A stretch of 11,958 bases of DNA from Rickettsia typhi (GTDB lineage Bacteria > Pseudomonadota > Alphaproteobacteria > Rickettsiales > Rickettsiaceae). The position numbers and the translations under genes were made by a program. Positions 1-8,206 of the stretch are shown here, in pieces. The first letter of the stretch is position 1. Each line of letters opens with the position of its first letter. The stretch lies in the NCBI GenBank assembly GCA_945907105.1, contig CAMDSB010000035.1, positions 1 through 11,958 on the forward strand. The letters run 5' to 3'. The notes beneath the pieces are model-generated. The model searched no databases. It was given only the letters and a program-made list of their open reading frames with translations, and had not been told where the DNA came from.

Positions 1-2
1 CT

Positions 3-143
3 CTTTTTCATACAATACACGTAACAGCCATCTGGGGATTTATAGCAATGATATTAATGCATATCGGAGCAGCTTTCTATCACCATTTTATCAGGAAAGA
101 TAATGTTTTTATGCGCATAATAAAGGAATCAGACGTTACTTAA
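3..143 (+). CDS. Cytochrome b561-type membrane protein, C-terminal fragment
   Basis: The open frame enters from the left edge and ends at TAA 141-143, leaving 46 C-terminal residues. It reads as a transmembrane helix (ending IAMILMHIGAAFYHHFIRKD) followed by a short basic tail with an FMRI motif. A late helix with spaced histidines, then an HH-F-x(3)-D segment and an R-M/I pair, is typical of the end of bacterial cytochrome b561 proteins. These are di-haem inner-membrane proteins that carry electrons between quinones and other partners. The His in MHIGAAFYHH is at the place expected for a haem ligand. The N-terminal three quarters lie outside the window, so completeness and exact subfamily cannot be judged. 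Confidence 0.78.
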   Translation, partial: LFHTIHVTAIWGFIAMILMHIGAAFYHHFIRKDNVFMRIIKESDVT

Positions 144-201
144 TTCCTGCGTCAAAACTCTGAAATGTTAACAGAGAGGCAAAGATACTCTCCGCAACAT
201 A

Positions 202-227
202 GCAATAAACCTGATTTGTATTATTGC
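202..227. repeat. Inverted repeat, 7-bp arms, between convergent genes
   Basis: GCAATAA at 202-208 is perfectly complementary to TTATTGC at 221-227, with a 12-nt loop. It lies between the stop of the b561-type gene and the stop of the minus-strand gene at 279, where a bidirectional terminator would be expected. There is no clear T-run on either side, so a terminator role is only possible. Confidence 0.25.
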
Positions 228-278
228 ATTTAGGAAATGATACAAAAATAATTAGGAGTAGTTATTACACATTTCCGA

Positions 279-695
279 CTATCTAGACAATGACTGATCT
301 TTGTTTTGTTCTTTAACTCTTGTTTTGATCACGGCTTTAACAATATCAGCTTCCCGATTAACGTTATGTTGATATTTTGCTCCATTTTTGGTTAAAGTTT
401 GGCCAGCATCTTCAACTTTTTGCTGATCTTGAGCAGAAAAGCGACTCATCACTTGCTCTGTAATATTTGTCAAAAATGCCCAAGAAAGTTCTATTTTTTC
501 TTGAAGAGTTAGGCTTTTATCTTCATCTTCTTTATGCCTAGCTTGATCGTATAGCTCCTGAGAATGTTGATCTTTAACCGATAGATACACATTTTTTTTA
601 CCACCAGAACGTATTCTTTTTATAAGAATAAACGCCACAACAGATACTACTAAAAGGAGCAAAATATTGAAACTAGAAGACATACCTAAAACCAT
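279..695 (-). CDS. Small membrane-anchored protein, DUF2660-like, function unknown
   Basis: This is a 138-residue protein with one hydrophobic helix near the N-terminus (about residues 9-25), followed by basic residues (KRIRSGGKK). That pattern suggests an N-terminal anchor with the rest in the cytoplasm. The soluble part is highly charged and rich in Q, K, E and D. Its most family-like block is LTLQEKIELSWAFLTNITEQ (63-82), followed by a second stretch containing GAKYQH (105-110). From memory this resembles DUF2660, a short domain largely confined to Rickettsiales; that is recognition by eye, not a search. The start is the first ATG at 695. A second ATG at 683 would drop four residues and also keep the helix, and neither has a good Shine-Dalgarno sequence. 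No catalytic motif is visible. The gene is convergent with the b561 fragment and divergent from nuoA. Confidence 0.7.
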   Translation of the reverse strand: MVLGMSSSFNILLLLVVSVVAFILIKRIRSGGKKNVYLSVKDQHSQELYDQARHKEDEDKSLTLQEKIELSWAFLTNITEQVMSRFSAQDQQKVEDAGQTLTKNGAKYQHNVNREADIVKAVIKTRVKEQNKDQSLSR

Positions 696-856
696 CTTTA
701 CTTTTACACTAAGGATGATTCTATCATTAGTGATTCTTCTGATCCATAAAAACCAGTCCTGAAGTCAAGAAACTGGCAAAAATTATCCTTCAATTTGTGC
801 ATTTTTGCTAAAAAACAACTTTGTTGAGCAATTACCTACTTTGCAGCATCAGAACC

Positions 857-865
857 TGCTATAAT
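857..865 (+). promoter_or_regulatory. Candidate extended -10 promoter for the nuo operon
   Basis: TGCTATAAT is a perfect extended -10 element (TG-N-TATAAT). The -35 position about 17 bp upstream (TACTTT, 837-842) is weak, which extended -10 promoters tolerate. Transcription would begin near 872 and give a leader of about 150 nt before nuoA. That leader would include both inverted repeats at 950-1002. Confidence 0.4.
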
Positions 866-870
866 TATAG

Positions 871-898
871 TTGATAAATCTAGCAATTTAGTTATAAA
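871..898 (+). promoter_or_regulatory. Alternative -35/-10 promoter for the nuo operon
   Basis: TTGATA at 871-876 and TATAAA at 893-898 are separated by 16 bp and resemble sigma-70 boxes. The pair lies just downstream of the extended -10 candidate, so the two could be tandem promoters. AT-rich DNA produces such matches easily. Confidence 0.33.
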
Positions 899-949
899 GT
901 TTATGCACGATTATTGTTACAAAATATACACCGGCTAACTGGTTTATCT

Positions 950-980
950 ACTTTATATCAGATTACCATTGATATAAAGT
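950..980. promoter_or_regulatory. Perfect 11-bp inverted repeat upstream of nuoA
   Basis: ACTTTATATCA (950-960) and TGATATAAAGT (970-980) are perfect reverse complements around a 9-nt spacer. The centre lies 57 bp before the nuoA ATG. No T-run follows, so it does not look like a terminator. A binding site for a dimeric regulator or an RNA hairpin in the nuo leader are both possible. Confidence 0.5.
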
Positions 981-984
981 GATA

Positions 985-1002
985 TATAGTGTAGCTACTA
1001 TA
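985..1002. repeat. Second short inverted repeat before nuoA
   Basis: TATAGT (985-990) and ACTATA (997-1002) are reverse complements with a 6-nt spacer. The inner GTAGCTAC (991-998) is itself palindromic in an alternative register. It begins 5 bp after the 950-980 repeat and ends 19 bp before the nuoA ATG, so a hairpin here could affect ribosome access. Confidence 0.35.
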
Positions 1003-1021
1003 CTAATATGGCAATAAATTG

Positions 1022-1405
1022 ATGAATATTATGCAGCCAAGTTCCCAGTTTTTAAGCGAATATTTACCAATCGTTGTTTTCTTTGGAATAGCAACATTAG
1101 TATCTATTGTAGTTATTATCTTACCTAAAATTCTGGCAACTGAAAAGCCAAGTGAAATCAAGCTATCCAGTTATGAATGCGGGTTTGAGGCATTTGAGGA
1201 TGCTAGAGGAAAATTTGATATTCGCTTTTACTTAGTGGCGATATTATTCATTATTTTTGATTTAGAAATAGCCTTTCTAATACCATGGGCAATTAACTTA
1301 AAAGCTATTGGTCAATTTGGTTTTTGGTCAATGATGGTATTTTTATTAGTATTAACATTTGGTTTTATTTACGAATGGAAAAAAGGCGCCCTTGAGTGGG
1401 AATAG
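1022..1405 (+). CDS. nuoA: NADH-quinone oxidoreductase subunit A
   Basis: NuoA is a small membrane subunit of proton-pumping complex I, near the junction between the peripheral and membrane arms. The 127-residue protein has three hydrophobic helices (about 14-35, 67-89 and 99-117). Between the first two is the family loop with Y51-E52-C53-G54, and the second helix starts with FDIRFY and carries the acidic FDLEIAF segment (D80, E82). Length and topology match NuoA. ATG 1022 is preferred; an in-frame TTG immediately before it (1019) adds one residue, and ATG 1031 would remove three. None has a clear Shine-Dalgarno sequence. It is the first gene of the operon, with nuoB 35 bp downstream. Confidence 0.95.
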   Translation: MNIMQPSSQFLSEYLPIVVFFGIATLVSIVVIILPKILATEKPSEIKLSSYECGFEAFEDARGKFDIRFYLVAILFIIFDLEIAFLIPWAINLKAIGQFGFWSMMVFLLVLTFGFIYEWKKGALEWE

Positions 1406-1440
1406 AAGTATAGTCGTTTGAACTGAATAAGTGTATTTTT

Positions 1441-1947
1441 ATGACAAAAGAATTGATTAATCAAGATAGTTTCTTTGAGCAAGAATTGTCAGATCGTGGT
1501 TATGTGTTGACTAAAGTTGATGATTTAGTCGGTTGGGCAAGATCAAACTCTCTTTGGCCGATGACGTTTGGCCTTGCTTGCTGCGCGGTAGAAATGATGC
1601 AAGCCGCTGCTAGTAGATATGACATGGATAGATTTGGGTTTTTATTTAGACCTAGCCCAAGACAAGCCGATTTAATGATAGTTGCCGGAACTCTTACCAA
1701 TAAGATGGCCCCAGCAATGCGAAGGGTTTACGATCAAATGGCTGAGCCTAAATATGTTATTTCAATGGGAAGTTGCGCTAATGGCGGTGGATATTATCAT
1801 TATTCATACTCGGTAGTTAGAGGCTGCGATCGAATAGTTCCTGTGGATGTATACGTTCCAGGATGCCCCCCTACGGCAGAAGCTCTAATTTACGGATTGA
1901 TGCAGTTACAACGCAAAATCCGAAGAACAAGCAAATTTAAGGGTTAG
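1441..1947 (+). CDS. nuoB: NADH-quinone oxidoreductase subunit B
   Basis: NuoB holds cluster N2, the last Fe-S centre of complex I, which passes electrons to quinone at the interface with NuoD. The 168-residue protein has the adjacent cysteine pair C47-C48 in [11 protein letters not shown]112 in [11 protein letters not shown] and C142 in [11 protein letters not shown], which together are the four N2 ligands of this family. C129 is an additional conserved-looking cysteine. The length is normal for a bacterial NuoB. nuoC follows after 3 bp, so the two are almost certainly translated together. There is no strong ribosome-binding site before ATG 1441. Confidence 0.98.
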   Translation: MTKELINQDSFFEQELSDRGYVLTKVDDLVGWARSNSLWPMTFGLACCAVEMMQAAASRYDMDRFGFLFRPSPRQADLMIVAGTLTNKMAPAMRRVYDQMAEPKYVISMGSCANGGGYYHYSYSVVRGCDRIVPVDVYVPGCPPTAEALIYGLMQLQRKIRRTSKFKG

Positions 1948-1950
1948 GGT

Positions 1951-2550
1951 ATGGATTTTTTACATATTATTAATAAATTTGCCAAAGATAATAAATTTCA
2001 GTTTATTCCACTTAGCATAGATGGCTTCACCGCTTACATAATTAGTAAGGAAAATATCTTTTCAGTGCTACAGTTTGTAAAAGAGCACGAAGATCTACGC
2101 TTTACAATACTCACAGATTTATTTGGTGCAGATTTTCCCGATCGACCGGAGCGTTTTGAGCTGGTCTATAGCCTTCTTAGCTTAAAATTAAACAAGAGGT
2201 TATTACTCAAGATTAATCTTGAAGAAAATCAATCACCCCCTTCTGTTACAACTATTTTTAGGGCAGCGTGTTGGTATGAGAGAGAAGCTTTTGATATGTA
2301 TGGTATAGAGTTTGAAAATTGCCCTGATACCCGCCGAATCCTTACTGATTATGGCTTTGTTGGACATCCTTTGCGCAAAGATTTTCCGCTAACTGGTCAT
2401 GTCCAAGTCAGATACGATGAAAAGCTAGAAAAGGTTATTTATGAACCAGTATCTCTTGAACAAGAATTTAGAAATTTTGACTTTTCTTCGCCTTGGCAAG
2501 GGAAGGAAGAACAAAAACTTCCTGGAGATGAGAAGGCAACAAAATTATGA
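1951..2550 (+). CDS. nuoC: NADH-quinone oxidoreductase subunit C
   Basis: NuoC is a structural subunit of the peripheral arm of complex I (30-kDa subunit family), packed against NuoD and NuoB. The 199-residue protein contains the family signature: [14 protein letters not shown] (108-121), then P125, RRIL (128-131) and [17 protein letters not shown] (133-149). The C-terminus ends with the usual [15 protein letters not shown] segment followed by a short hydrophilic tail. It is a stand-alone NuoC, not a NuoCD fusion. GGGTTAGGG just before ATG 1951 serves as a ribosome-binding site inside the end of nuoB. Its stop overlaps the nuoD start in an ATGA. Confidence 0.97.
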   Translation: MDFLHIINKFAKDNKFQFIPLSIDGFTAYIISKENIFSVLQFVKEHEDLRFTILTDLFGADFPDRPERFELVYSLLSLKLNKRLLLKINLEENQSPPSVTTIFRAACWYEREAFDMYGIEFENCPDTRRILTDYGFVGHPLRKDFPLTGHVQVRYDEKLEKVIYEPVSLEQEFRNFDFSSPWQGKEEQKLPGDEKATKL

Positions 2551-3872
2551 CAAAACGTAAAAAAGCAACTCCATTGACTTCGAGACCTGCTAGCAGAAAA
2601 CAGGTATTAGTGAGAAATGAAGAAACACCAGATGCAGTACTTAATAGGGAAGATTCTGGCACGCATATTGAAGATAAGACACGGAAACCCTTGGTACTGG
2701 AAACTCAAAAAAAGACTACTACCATCAACTTTGGTCCGCAACATCCAGCAGCTCATGGAGTGCTTCGCTTAATTCTAGAAATGGATGGGGAAGTAATTAA
2801 CAAATCAGACCCTCATATTGGTCTTTTGCATCGTGGTACCGAAAAATTAATTGAACATAAAACCTATGCTCAAGCAGTACCCTATTTTGACCGTCTTGAC
2901 TATGTATCTCCTATGTGCCAGGAACATGCTTATGCTCTAGCTGTAGAACAGCTTATGGGCTGTGAAGTGCCACTGCGCGCGCAATATATTCGTGTTTTAT
3001 TTTCGGAGCTTACCAGAATACTTAATCACACTATGAATATAGGAACTCAAGCTGTAGATCTTGGAGCAACCACTCCTCTTTTATGGCTATTCGAGGAACG
3101 CGAAAAAATCATGGAGTTTTATGAAAGAGTGTCCGGATCACGCATGCACTCAAACTATTTTAGACCAGGAGGAGTAGCCTCAGATTTGCCAGATGGACTT
3201 TTAGATGACATAGCAATATTCAACAGTCAGTTTTTAAACATTCTAGGCGATACTGAAACTTTGCTAACAAATAACAGAATATGGAAACAAAGGCTAGTTG
3301 GCATAGGTGTGGTAAGCCAAAAACAAGCAATGGATTGGGGGTTTTCAGGCCCAATGTTAAGAGGCTCAGGCATAGAATGGGATTTACGCAAAAGCAATCC
3401 TTATGAGGTTTATAATAAAATGGACTTTGATATACCAATTGGAAAGAATGGTGATTGTTATGACCGCTACTTAGTGCGCGTTGAAGAAATGTATCAATCG
3501 GTAAAAATTATTGAGCAATGTATCAAAGAAATACCAAAAGGCGAGGTACATTCCCTTGATGCAAAAATGATTCCACCAAAACGAAGCCTTATGAAAGAGT
3601 CAATGGAGGCCATGATTCATCACTTTAAGCTATATACGGAAGGATACAATGTGCCAAAAGGTGAGGCTTATGGATATGTCGAAGCCCCTAAGGGTGAATT
3701 TGGTGTATATTTATACTCTGATGGTACAAATAAACCTTATCGCTGCAGAATAAAAGCACCTGGGTTTGCCCACTTACAAGGACTGGATTTTATGACACGT
3801 GGTCACTTACTTGCAGATGTAGTATCAGTTATTTCTAGTCTTGATGTTGTATTTGGAGAAATAGATCGATGA
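2547..3872 (+). CDS. nuoD: NADH-quinone oxidoreductase subunit D with N-terminal extension
   Basis: NuoD forms the quinone-binding pocket of complex I with NuoB. Conserved segments include [12 protein letters not shown] (60-71, with the quinone-site histidine region), [12 protein letters not shown] (89-100), RLDYVSP (Tyr119 matches the quinone-pocket tyrosine) and the C-terminal VVFGEIDR. The conserved core begins near residue 57, so the 441-residue protein carries about 55 extra N-terminal residues compared with bacterial relatives of about 390-400. The first 24 extension residues are strongly basic and contain no acid before E25. ATG 2547 is supported by the 4-bp overlap with nuoC and by AGAAGG about 10 nt upstream. 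The next Met is inside the core at 79, although a TTG or GTG start within the extension cannot be excluded. Confidence 0.96.
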   Translation: MTKRKKATPLTSRPASRKQVLVRNEETPDAVLNREDSGTHIEDKTRKPLVLETQKKTTTINFGPQHPAAHGVLRLILEMDGEVINKSDPHIGLLHRGTEKLIEHKTYAQAVPYFDRLDYVSPMCQEHAYALAVEQLMGCEVPLRAQYIRVLFSELTRILNHTMNIGTQAVDLGATTPLLWLFEEREKIMEFYERVSGSRMHSNYFRPGGVASDLPDGLLDDIAIFNSQFLNILGDTETLLTNNRIWKQRLVGIGVVSQKQAMDWGFSGPMLRGSGIEWDLRKSNPYEVYNKMDFDIPIGKNGDCYDRYLVRVEEMYQSVKIIEQCIKEIPKGEVHSLDAKMIPPKRSLMKESMEAMIHHFKLYTEGYNVPKGEAYGYVEAPKGEFGVYLYSDGTNKPYRCRIKAPGFAHLQGLDFMTRGHLLADVVSVISSLDVVFGEIDR

Positions 3873-4384
3873 GCAAAATAAAAGAAGTTTTTACTTTCAA
3901 CAAAAACAGCATAGAAAAAGCTGAAGAGATTATAGCTAAATATCCAGCTAGTCGCCAAAAAAGCGCTATGCTTCCACTACTTGAATTAGCCCAAAGACAG
4001 AACGGGGGATGGCTATCTACTGCAGCAATTGAATGCGTAGCAACATATATATCAGAACCATTCATGCGTGCTTATGAAGTTGCAACTTTTTATACGATGT
4101 TTAATCTAAAACCTGTAGGCAAATACCATATCCAACTATGCGGGACAACACCTTGCTGGCTGATGGGTTCTGATGAAATAATGAGAGCATGCGAGGAACA
4201 TGCTAAGACAAAATGTGGAGAGACTTCTGACGATAACCTTTTTACAATTTCGGAAGTCGAATGTTTAGGAGCGTGCAGGAATGCTCCTGTAATACAAATT
4301 AACGATGATTTTTATGAAGACCTAACTGCAAAAAAAGTTGCCGAGATAGTAGAATCTCTAAGAAAAAAGAACAAAACACAATAA
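3869..4384 (+). CDS. nuoE: NADH-quinone oxidoreductase subunit E
   Basis: NuoE carries the [2Fe-2S] cluster N1a and sits beside NuoF in the NADH-oxidising tip of complex I. The 171-residue, thioredoxin-like 24-kDa subunit has all four expected cysteines: C91 and C96 in CGTTPCWL, and C132 and C136 in [11 protein letters not shown]. The length is normal. The ATGA overlap with nuoD, and GGAG 10 nt upstream of the start inside nuoD, suggest coupled translation. A 23-bp gap separates it from the next gene, which is not a complex I subunit. Confidence 0.97.
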   Translation: MSKIKEVFTFNKNSIEKAEEIIAKYPASRQKSAMLPLLELAQRQNGGWLSTAAIECVATYISEPFMRAYEVATFYTMFNLKPVGKYHIQLCGTTPCWLMGSDEIMRACEEHAKTKCGETSDDNLFTISEVECLGACRNAPVIQINDDFYEDLTAKKVAEIVESLRKKNKTQ

Positions 4385-4407
4385 TAATTTATGCTATCAG
4401 AAAACAA

Positions 4408-5046
4408 GTGAAAAAACTATTGATATTACTATTTATTATTACTCCCTTAGTCACAATGGCTGACTATATAAGTAATGGTTTTTTTATAGTTGATAAACAT
4501 CTCAATTTCGATAAAACAATTCGGTCTGGCAAGTGCCACGGAACAGTGCCCTATCCCAAATTAACAAACGAAGATGAAGAGCTTTTTATGAGAATCAATG
4601 ATGAAATTCATGATTTTGCAGAGCTTTACAGCGTTTGTAATAGTGGAGAAAAAAACCATTTTTCAGTAAATTATGATGTGCCAAATTCGGGAACAAAAGA
4701 TTTCTTTAGCATTCTCTGGCTTACCAAAAAAGATGATAAGCTATGGCGTATTGATACGTTGAATTTTAATGCAGAAAATGGTGCTATGCTAACTCCAGAT
4801 AATCTATTCAACATTCATAGTAATAATCTATTTAGCGAATTGACAAAGCTCTCAGAAGGTCATTTAAGTTTAAATTGCAACTGGGAACAATTTTTAGAAA
4901 AAATTGAAAAGAGAGATATACAATTTTATATCAAGAATAATGAGTGGTTTCTCGTATTTAACTCTAGCTCAACACTTAATAAAATCGTAGAAATAAAAAT
5001 CCCTCAATATTTTTTAATACAGAGAGACGATCATGATAACGAATAA
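4408..5046 (+). CDS. Secreted protein of unknown function, DUF3298/RsiV-like, within the nuo operon
   Basis: The 212-residue protein begins with a clear signal peptide ([18 protein letters not shown], likely cleaved after A18) and no other hydrophobic helix, so it should be exported to the periplasm. The start is GTG 4408; the next Met would remove the signal peptide. The order of elements is VPYPKL (47-52), an INDEI segment (63-67), a strand-rich middle, [16 protein letters not shown] (119-134) and a final [12 protein letters not shown] / VEIKIP region. This resembles the PdaC/RsiV-type DUF3298 fold, in which a conserved G-x-x-L-T-x-x-x-L-F stretch recurs. The assignment is by eye only. Three cysteines (43, 77, 157) could allow one disulfide. 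It overlaps the start of nuoF by 14 bp, so it is cotranscribed and probably coupled to nuoF. A role in complex I is not shown. Confidence 0.75.
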   Translation: MKKLLILLFIITPLVTMADYISNGFFIVDKHLNFDKTIRSGKCHGTVPYPKLTNEDEELFMRINDEIHDFAELYSVCNSGEKNHFSVNYDVPNSGTKDFFSILWLTKKDDKLWRIDTLNFNAENGAMLTPDNLFNIHSNNLFSELTKLSEGHLSLNCNWEQFLEKIEKRDIQFYIKNNEWFLVFNSSSTLNKIVEIKIPQYFLIQRDDHDNE

Positions 5047-6298
5047 AGACAAAATTTTGTCCAATATTAACGGCAGCGAGTCAGCTGACCTCAATGCTGC
5101 AAAAAAACGTGGCGATTGGGATAATACAAAGTCTCTAATTCAAAAAGGACGTGAATGGATTATTGAACAAGTAAAAGCTTCTGGGCTGCGCGGGCGTGGT
5201 GGTGCCGGTTTTTCAACTGGTATGAAGTGGTCCTTTATGCCAAAAGATCACCTCAAGCCTTCGTATCTAGTCGTCAATGCGGATGAGTCAGAACCTGGCA
5301 CGTGTAAAGATCGTGATATTCTGCGGTATGAGCCCCATAAATTGATTGAAGGATGCGTTATTGCATCTGTTGGAATTGGCGCGCATACTTGCTATATATA
5401 TATTCGTGGAGAATTTTATAATGAGGCCGTCATCCTCCAAAAAGCAATAGATGAAGCATATGATGCCAAATTAATTGGTAAAAATGCTTGCGGAGGAGGA
5501 TACGATATTGACATATACTTGCACCGAGGAGCCGGAGCATATATTTGCGGAGAAGAAACGGCGCTACTAGAAAGCTTAGAAGGTAAAAAAGGTCAACCTA
5601 GACTAAAACCGCCTTTCCCCGCTGGCGCTGGCTTATATGGCTGCCCTACAACTATTAACAATGTTGAATCTATTGCAGTTGTCCCAACTATACTACGCCG
5701 AGGTGCAGCCTGGTTTGCTGGTCTTGGTAAACCAAATAATACTGGGACTAAATTATTTTGTATCTCTGGTCATGTTAATAAACCATGTAATGTTGAAGAA
5801 GAAATGGGTATACCTCTCAGAGAACTCATTGAAAAACACGCTGGCGGTATACGTGGAGGCTGGGATAACTTAAAAGCAATAATCCCAGGCGGGTCCTCTG
5901 TACCAATGATTCCAAAAGATATATGTGAAACTGTTTCTATGGATTTTGACTCGCTGAGGAGCGTTGGTTCCGGACTTGGCACTGGAGGACTGATCGTTAT
6001 GGATCAATCGACGGACATCATTTATGCTATTGCACGGCTTAGCAAATTCTATATGCACGAGTCTTGTGGCCAGTGCACCCCGTGCCGAGAAGGAACTGGA
6101 TGGATGTGGCGAGTGATGATGCGTTTAGTTCGCGGCGAGGCAAGGGAAGAAGAAATAGATGAGCTGCTAGATGTAACTAAACAAGTTGAGGGGCATACTA
6201 TATGCGCACTTGGTGATGCTGCCGCTTGGCCCATACAAGGATTGATTAAGCATTTTCGCCATGAGATTGTCGATAGAATTAGGATGGCTAAATCGTGA
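5033..6298 (+). CDS. nuoF: NADH-quinone oxidoreductase subunit F
   Basis: NuoF binds NADH and FMN and holds cluster N3, the electron entry point of complex I. The 421-residue protein has the glycine-rich [16 protein letters not shown] motif (51-66), [14 protein letters not shown] (82-95, flavin/NADH site) and the [19 protein letters not shown] segment (167-184). The [4Fe-4S] ligands are C345, C348 and C351 in [15 protein letters not shown], plus C391 in [13 protein letters not shown]. The length matches bacterial NuoF. ATG 5033 lies inside the preceding gene, with a purine-rich GAGAGACGA just upstream. The stop overlaps the next GTG start in GTGA. nuoG does not follow, so the complex I genes are split in this genome. 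Confidence 0.98.
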   Translation: MITNKDKILSNINGSESADLNAAKKRGDWDNTKSLIQKGREWIIEQVKASGLRGRGGAGFSTGMKWSFMPKDHLKPSYLVVNADESEPGTCKDRDILRYEPHKLIEGCVIASVGIGAHTCYIYIRGEFYNEAVILQKAIDEAYDAKLIGKNACGGGYDIDIYLHRGAGAYICGEETALLESLEGKKGQPRLKPPFPAGAGLYGCPTTINNVESIAVVPTILRRGAAWFAGLGKPNNTGTKLFCISGHVNKPCNVEEEMGIPLRELIEKHAGGIRGGWDNLKAIIPGGSSVPMIPKDICETVSMDFDSLRSVGSGLGTGGLIVMDQSTDIIYAIARLSKFYMHESCGQCTPCREGTGWMWRVMMRLVRGEAREEEIDELLDVTKQVEGHTICALGDAAAWPIQGLIKHFRHEIVDRIRMAKS

Positions 6299-7161
6299 AC
6301 TCACTCTTTTCTTTCTTAAATAATAAAAAACTAATAAAAAGATTTTCGCTTTTTGCTTTTGCTATTATTTTATTCATTACTGTACTTGTTGTTATAAAAA
6401 ATAACGATGGATCTAAGGTACTAATTAAAGAAGAAAGTGACTTTGGACCTGTGTGGATTTTTGAGAAAACCGGCAAAAGATGTATGAGTTTTATTGAGCC
6501 ACCTACACCAATAGTTCAGAGCTGTTACTTAATCCAGAATCCTAAAATAGTTCTTCATAGCTATGCACAATTATTACTTAGTACTTTGTTCTTTAATGAC
6601 AATCCACAAAGGATATTACTAATTGGCCTTGGTGGAGCAAGCATTCATAATGCATTAAATATATTACTCCCGAGAACACAAATTGATACAGTTGAGATCA
6701 ATGGGGTATTACCGAAAATCGTTGATCAATATTTTGGCTATAAAGAAGATTATCGTAATAAAATATTTATAGAAGATGGTGCAATATTTGCCAAAGAAGC
6801 TGAAGCCAATATATATGATATTATCCTCATTGATGCATTTAACGCCGATTACATTCCACCACAACTTTTAACTGATGAATTCATGCAAGATATCAAAAAG
6901 ATGCTAACCCCAAAAGGTATTGTTGGGATCAATACTTTCACTGTCAGTAAGAGTTATGAACTTGAATCAAATCTGTTCAAGCATAACTTCGGTAAATACT
7001 ATAATTTGATTTTCAATACATCACGAATTATGCTAGCCGCAAAAAATGACCTTCCAGGTTTATCAGAGATAGCAGCCAAGTCAATTTTATGGCGATATAG
7101 ATTTGTTGAGATTGGCGTTGATCAGAATGCACTATTAGGAATATACCAAAGTCAAAATTAA
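6295..7161 (+). CDS. Membrane-anchored spermidine-synthase-like SAM-fold protein
   Basis: The 288-residue protein has one N-terminal helix (about 17-34) followed by a domain of the spermidine-synthase/methyltransferase type. Visible motifs are [10 protein letters not shown] (107-116, nucleotide-binding glycine loop), DTVEIN (131-136, acidic end of strand 2), IEDGAIF (159-165) and [15 protein letters not shown] (175-189), followed by L-T-D-E-F and TPKGIVGIN. The DAF-x-x-D-x-I-P form is typical of the spermidine-synthase-like branch, which is often fused to membrane segments, and not of classical SpeE enzymes. Aminopropyl transfer is therefore unproven. Start GTG 6295 overlaps the nuoF stop by 4 bp, with TTAGGA upstream. 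It ends the operon and converges on fdxA with a 20-bp gap. What it modifies is unknown. Confidence 0.8.
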   Translation: MNSLFSFLNNKKLIKRFSLFAFAIILFITVLVVIKNNDGSKVLIKEESDFGPVWIFEKTGKRCMSFIEPPTPIVQSCYLIQNPKIVLHSYAQLLLSTLFFNDNPQRILLIGLGGASIHNALNILLPRTQIDTVEINGVLPKIVDQYFGYKEDYRNKIFIEDGAIFAKEAEANIYDIILIDAFNADYIPPQLLTDEFMQDIKKMLTPKGIVGINTFTVSKSYELESNLFKHNFGKYYNLIFNTSRIMLAAKNDLPGLSEIAAKSILWRYRFVEIGVDQNALLGIYQSQN

Positions 7162-7181
7162 AGAATATCTGTTTCAATAAT

Positions 7182-7502
7182 TTATAGAATCTGAATGTAT
7201 TTATCGAATTTATTTTTTTCGTTCTTGAATTTATCAGCATCAGGTAGAGGATCTTTTTTGACGGTAATGTTATCCCATTTACTCGCGAGTTCCTTATTAA
7301 TCTCTATCCACTTGATCAAGTCAGGCGATTCTTCTTTTATTGCATCTACAGGACATTCAGGTACACATACACCGCAGTCGATACATTCTTCTGGGTTTAT
7401 TACAAGCATAAATTCTCCTTCGTAAAAACAATCCACCGGACACACTTCCACGCAATCGGTATATTTACATTTGACGCATTCATCAGTTACAACGTAAGTC
7501 AA
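7182..7502 (-). CDS. fdxA: 7Fe ferredoxin (3Fe-4S plus 4Fe-4S), FdxA type
   Basis: This is a soluble low-potential electron carrier of 106 residues. The cysteine pattern matches the Azotobacter FdI/FdxA family. C9, C17 and C50 should bind the [3Fe-4S] cluster, and C21, C40, C43 and C46 the [4Fe-4S] cluster; C12 and C25 are the extra cysteines also found in that family. The two repeats are [17 protein letters not shown] and [16 protein letters not shown]. The roughly 50-residue C-terminal tail is usual for the type. The start is TTG 7502, since no ATG lies before the first cysteines. It is backed by GGAAGG (7508-7513) with a 5-nt spacer, and overlaps the ccmC stop in TTGA, indicating coupled translation. 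Its redox partners are not evident from the context. Confidence 0.95.
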   Translation of the reverse strand: MTYVVTDECVKCKYTDCVEVCPVDCFYEGEFMLVINPEECIDCGVCVPECPVDAIKEESPDLIKWIEINKELASKWDNITVKKDPLPDADKFKNEKNKFDKYIQIL

Positions 7503-8206
7503 TTTAACCTTCCATTATTTTGTTTTTGCCTATTAAGCAATATCTTAGTGCGCACTAACAGTACAAGTATAAAATATAGTATAAAACTTGTAAACATTAT
7601 CATTAACGGTAATAACATGGAGCTATGAATTGATGGGCCGCCAATCCTTAATATGCTAGCTGGCTGATGCAAGCTGTACCAAATATCAACAGAGAATTTT
7701 ACAATAGGGATATTGATAAAACCAATTAATGCCATTACTGAAGCTGGCTTCTCTGCTCTTAATATATTAGAACCACTATTTACAATTGTTATATAGCTTA
7801 TATAGAGCAGAAACAATACTAACATCGAAGTAAGCCTAGCGTCCCAAACCCACCAAGTCCCCCATATGGGCTTACCCCATAATGAGCCTGTAACCAGAGT
7901 AATTAGGGCAAATGAAGCACCAATTGGCGCGGCCGCCACAGCTAAAAAATATGAAAGCCTAGTTTTCCAAACTAAAGCGGAAAAACTACACACAGCTATA
8001 AAAGAATAAATTCCTAAACTCATCCATGCGGATGGCACGTGAACATACATCACCCGCACCATTTCTCCTTGTTGGTAATCTGGTGGCGAGGAAAAGAGAG
8101 CCAAATATAACCCTACCCCAAGGACCATAGGCAATACGACAGCTAATACTGGAATAAACATAGCTTCCATTTTTAGGAACAAATTTGGTGTTAACAATTT
8201 TAACAT
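7499..8206 (-). CDS. ccmC: Haem transporter/handling protein CcmC (cytochrome c maturation)
   Basis: CcmC is a multi-helix inner-membrane protein that loads haem onto the chaperone CcmE for cytochrome c biogenesis. The 235-residue protein shows about six hydrophobic helices. It has the tryptophan-rich WWD motif [12 protein letters not shown] (116-127) and two flanking histidines at the expected periplasmic positions, H56 in YVHVPSAW and H180 in YSLHQPAS. Length, motif and histidines fit CcmC better than CcmF, which is far longer. The other ccm genes are absent from the window, as is common in genomes where the system is dispersed. ATG 8206 overlaps the pgeF stop by one base (TAATG), and the end overlaps the fdxA start. 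Confidence 0.95.
   Translation of the reverse strand: MLKLLTPNLFLKMEAMFIPVLAVVLPMVLGVGLYLALFSSPPDYQQGEMVRVMYVHVPSAWMSLGIYSFIAVCSFSALVWKTRLSYFLAVAAAPIGASFALITLVTGSLWGKPIWGTWWVWDARLTSMLVLFLLYISYITIVNSGSNILRAEKPASVMALIGFINIPIVKFSVDIWYSLHQPASILRIGGPSIHSSMLLPLMIMFTSFILYFILVLLVRTKILLNRQKQNNGRLN

Larger units (their letters stand above)
696..1021. other. Divergent intergenic region upstream of nuoA
   Basis: This 326-bp stretch has no credible gene. It separates the minus-strand small membrane protein from nuoA and holds the likely nuo promoters and several inverted repeats, listed separately. A bulged hairpin is also possible at 805-831: TTGCT (805-809) pairs with AGCAA (827-831), and CAAC (816-819) pairs with GTTG (823-826). 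Confidence 0.6.

Noticed and set aside
241..270. AT-only stem near AATAATTAGGAGTAGTTATT as a terminator for the minus-strand gene
   Set aside because: The stem has only about five A-T pairs, too weak to support a terminator.
1500..1700. Minus-strand open frame across nuoB
   Set aside because: It lies wholly within the strongly conserved nuoB frame and has no family features, so it is a shadow.
5637..5873. Plus-strand 78-codon frame within nuoF
   Set aside because: The nuoF frame is continuous with all motifs through this region; the second frame is a by-product.
7162..7181. Terminator between the convergent speE-like and fdxA genes
   Set aside because: The 20-bp gap contains no convincing hairpin with a T-run; the operons may end inside each other.
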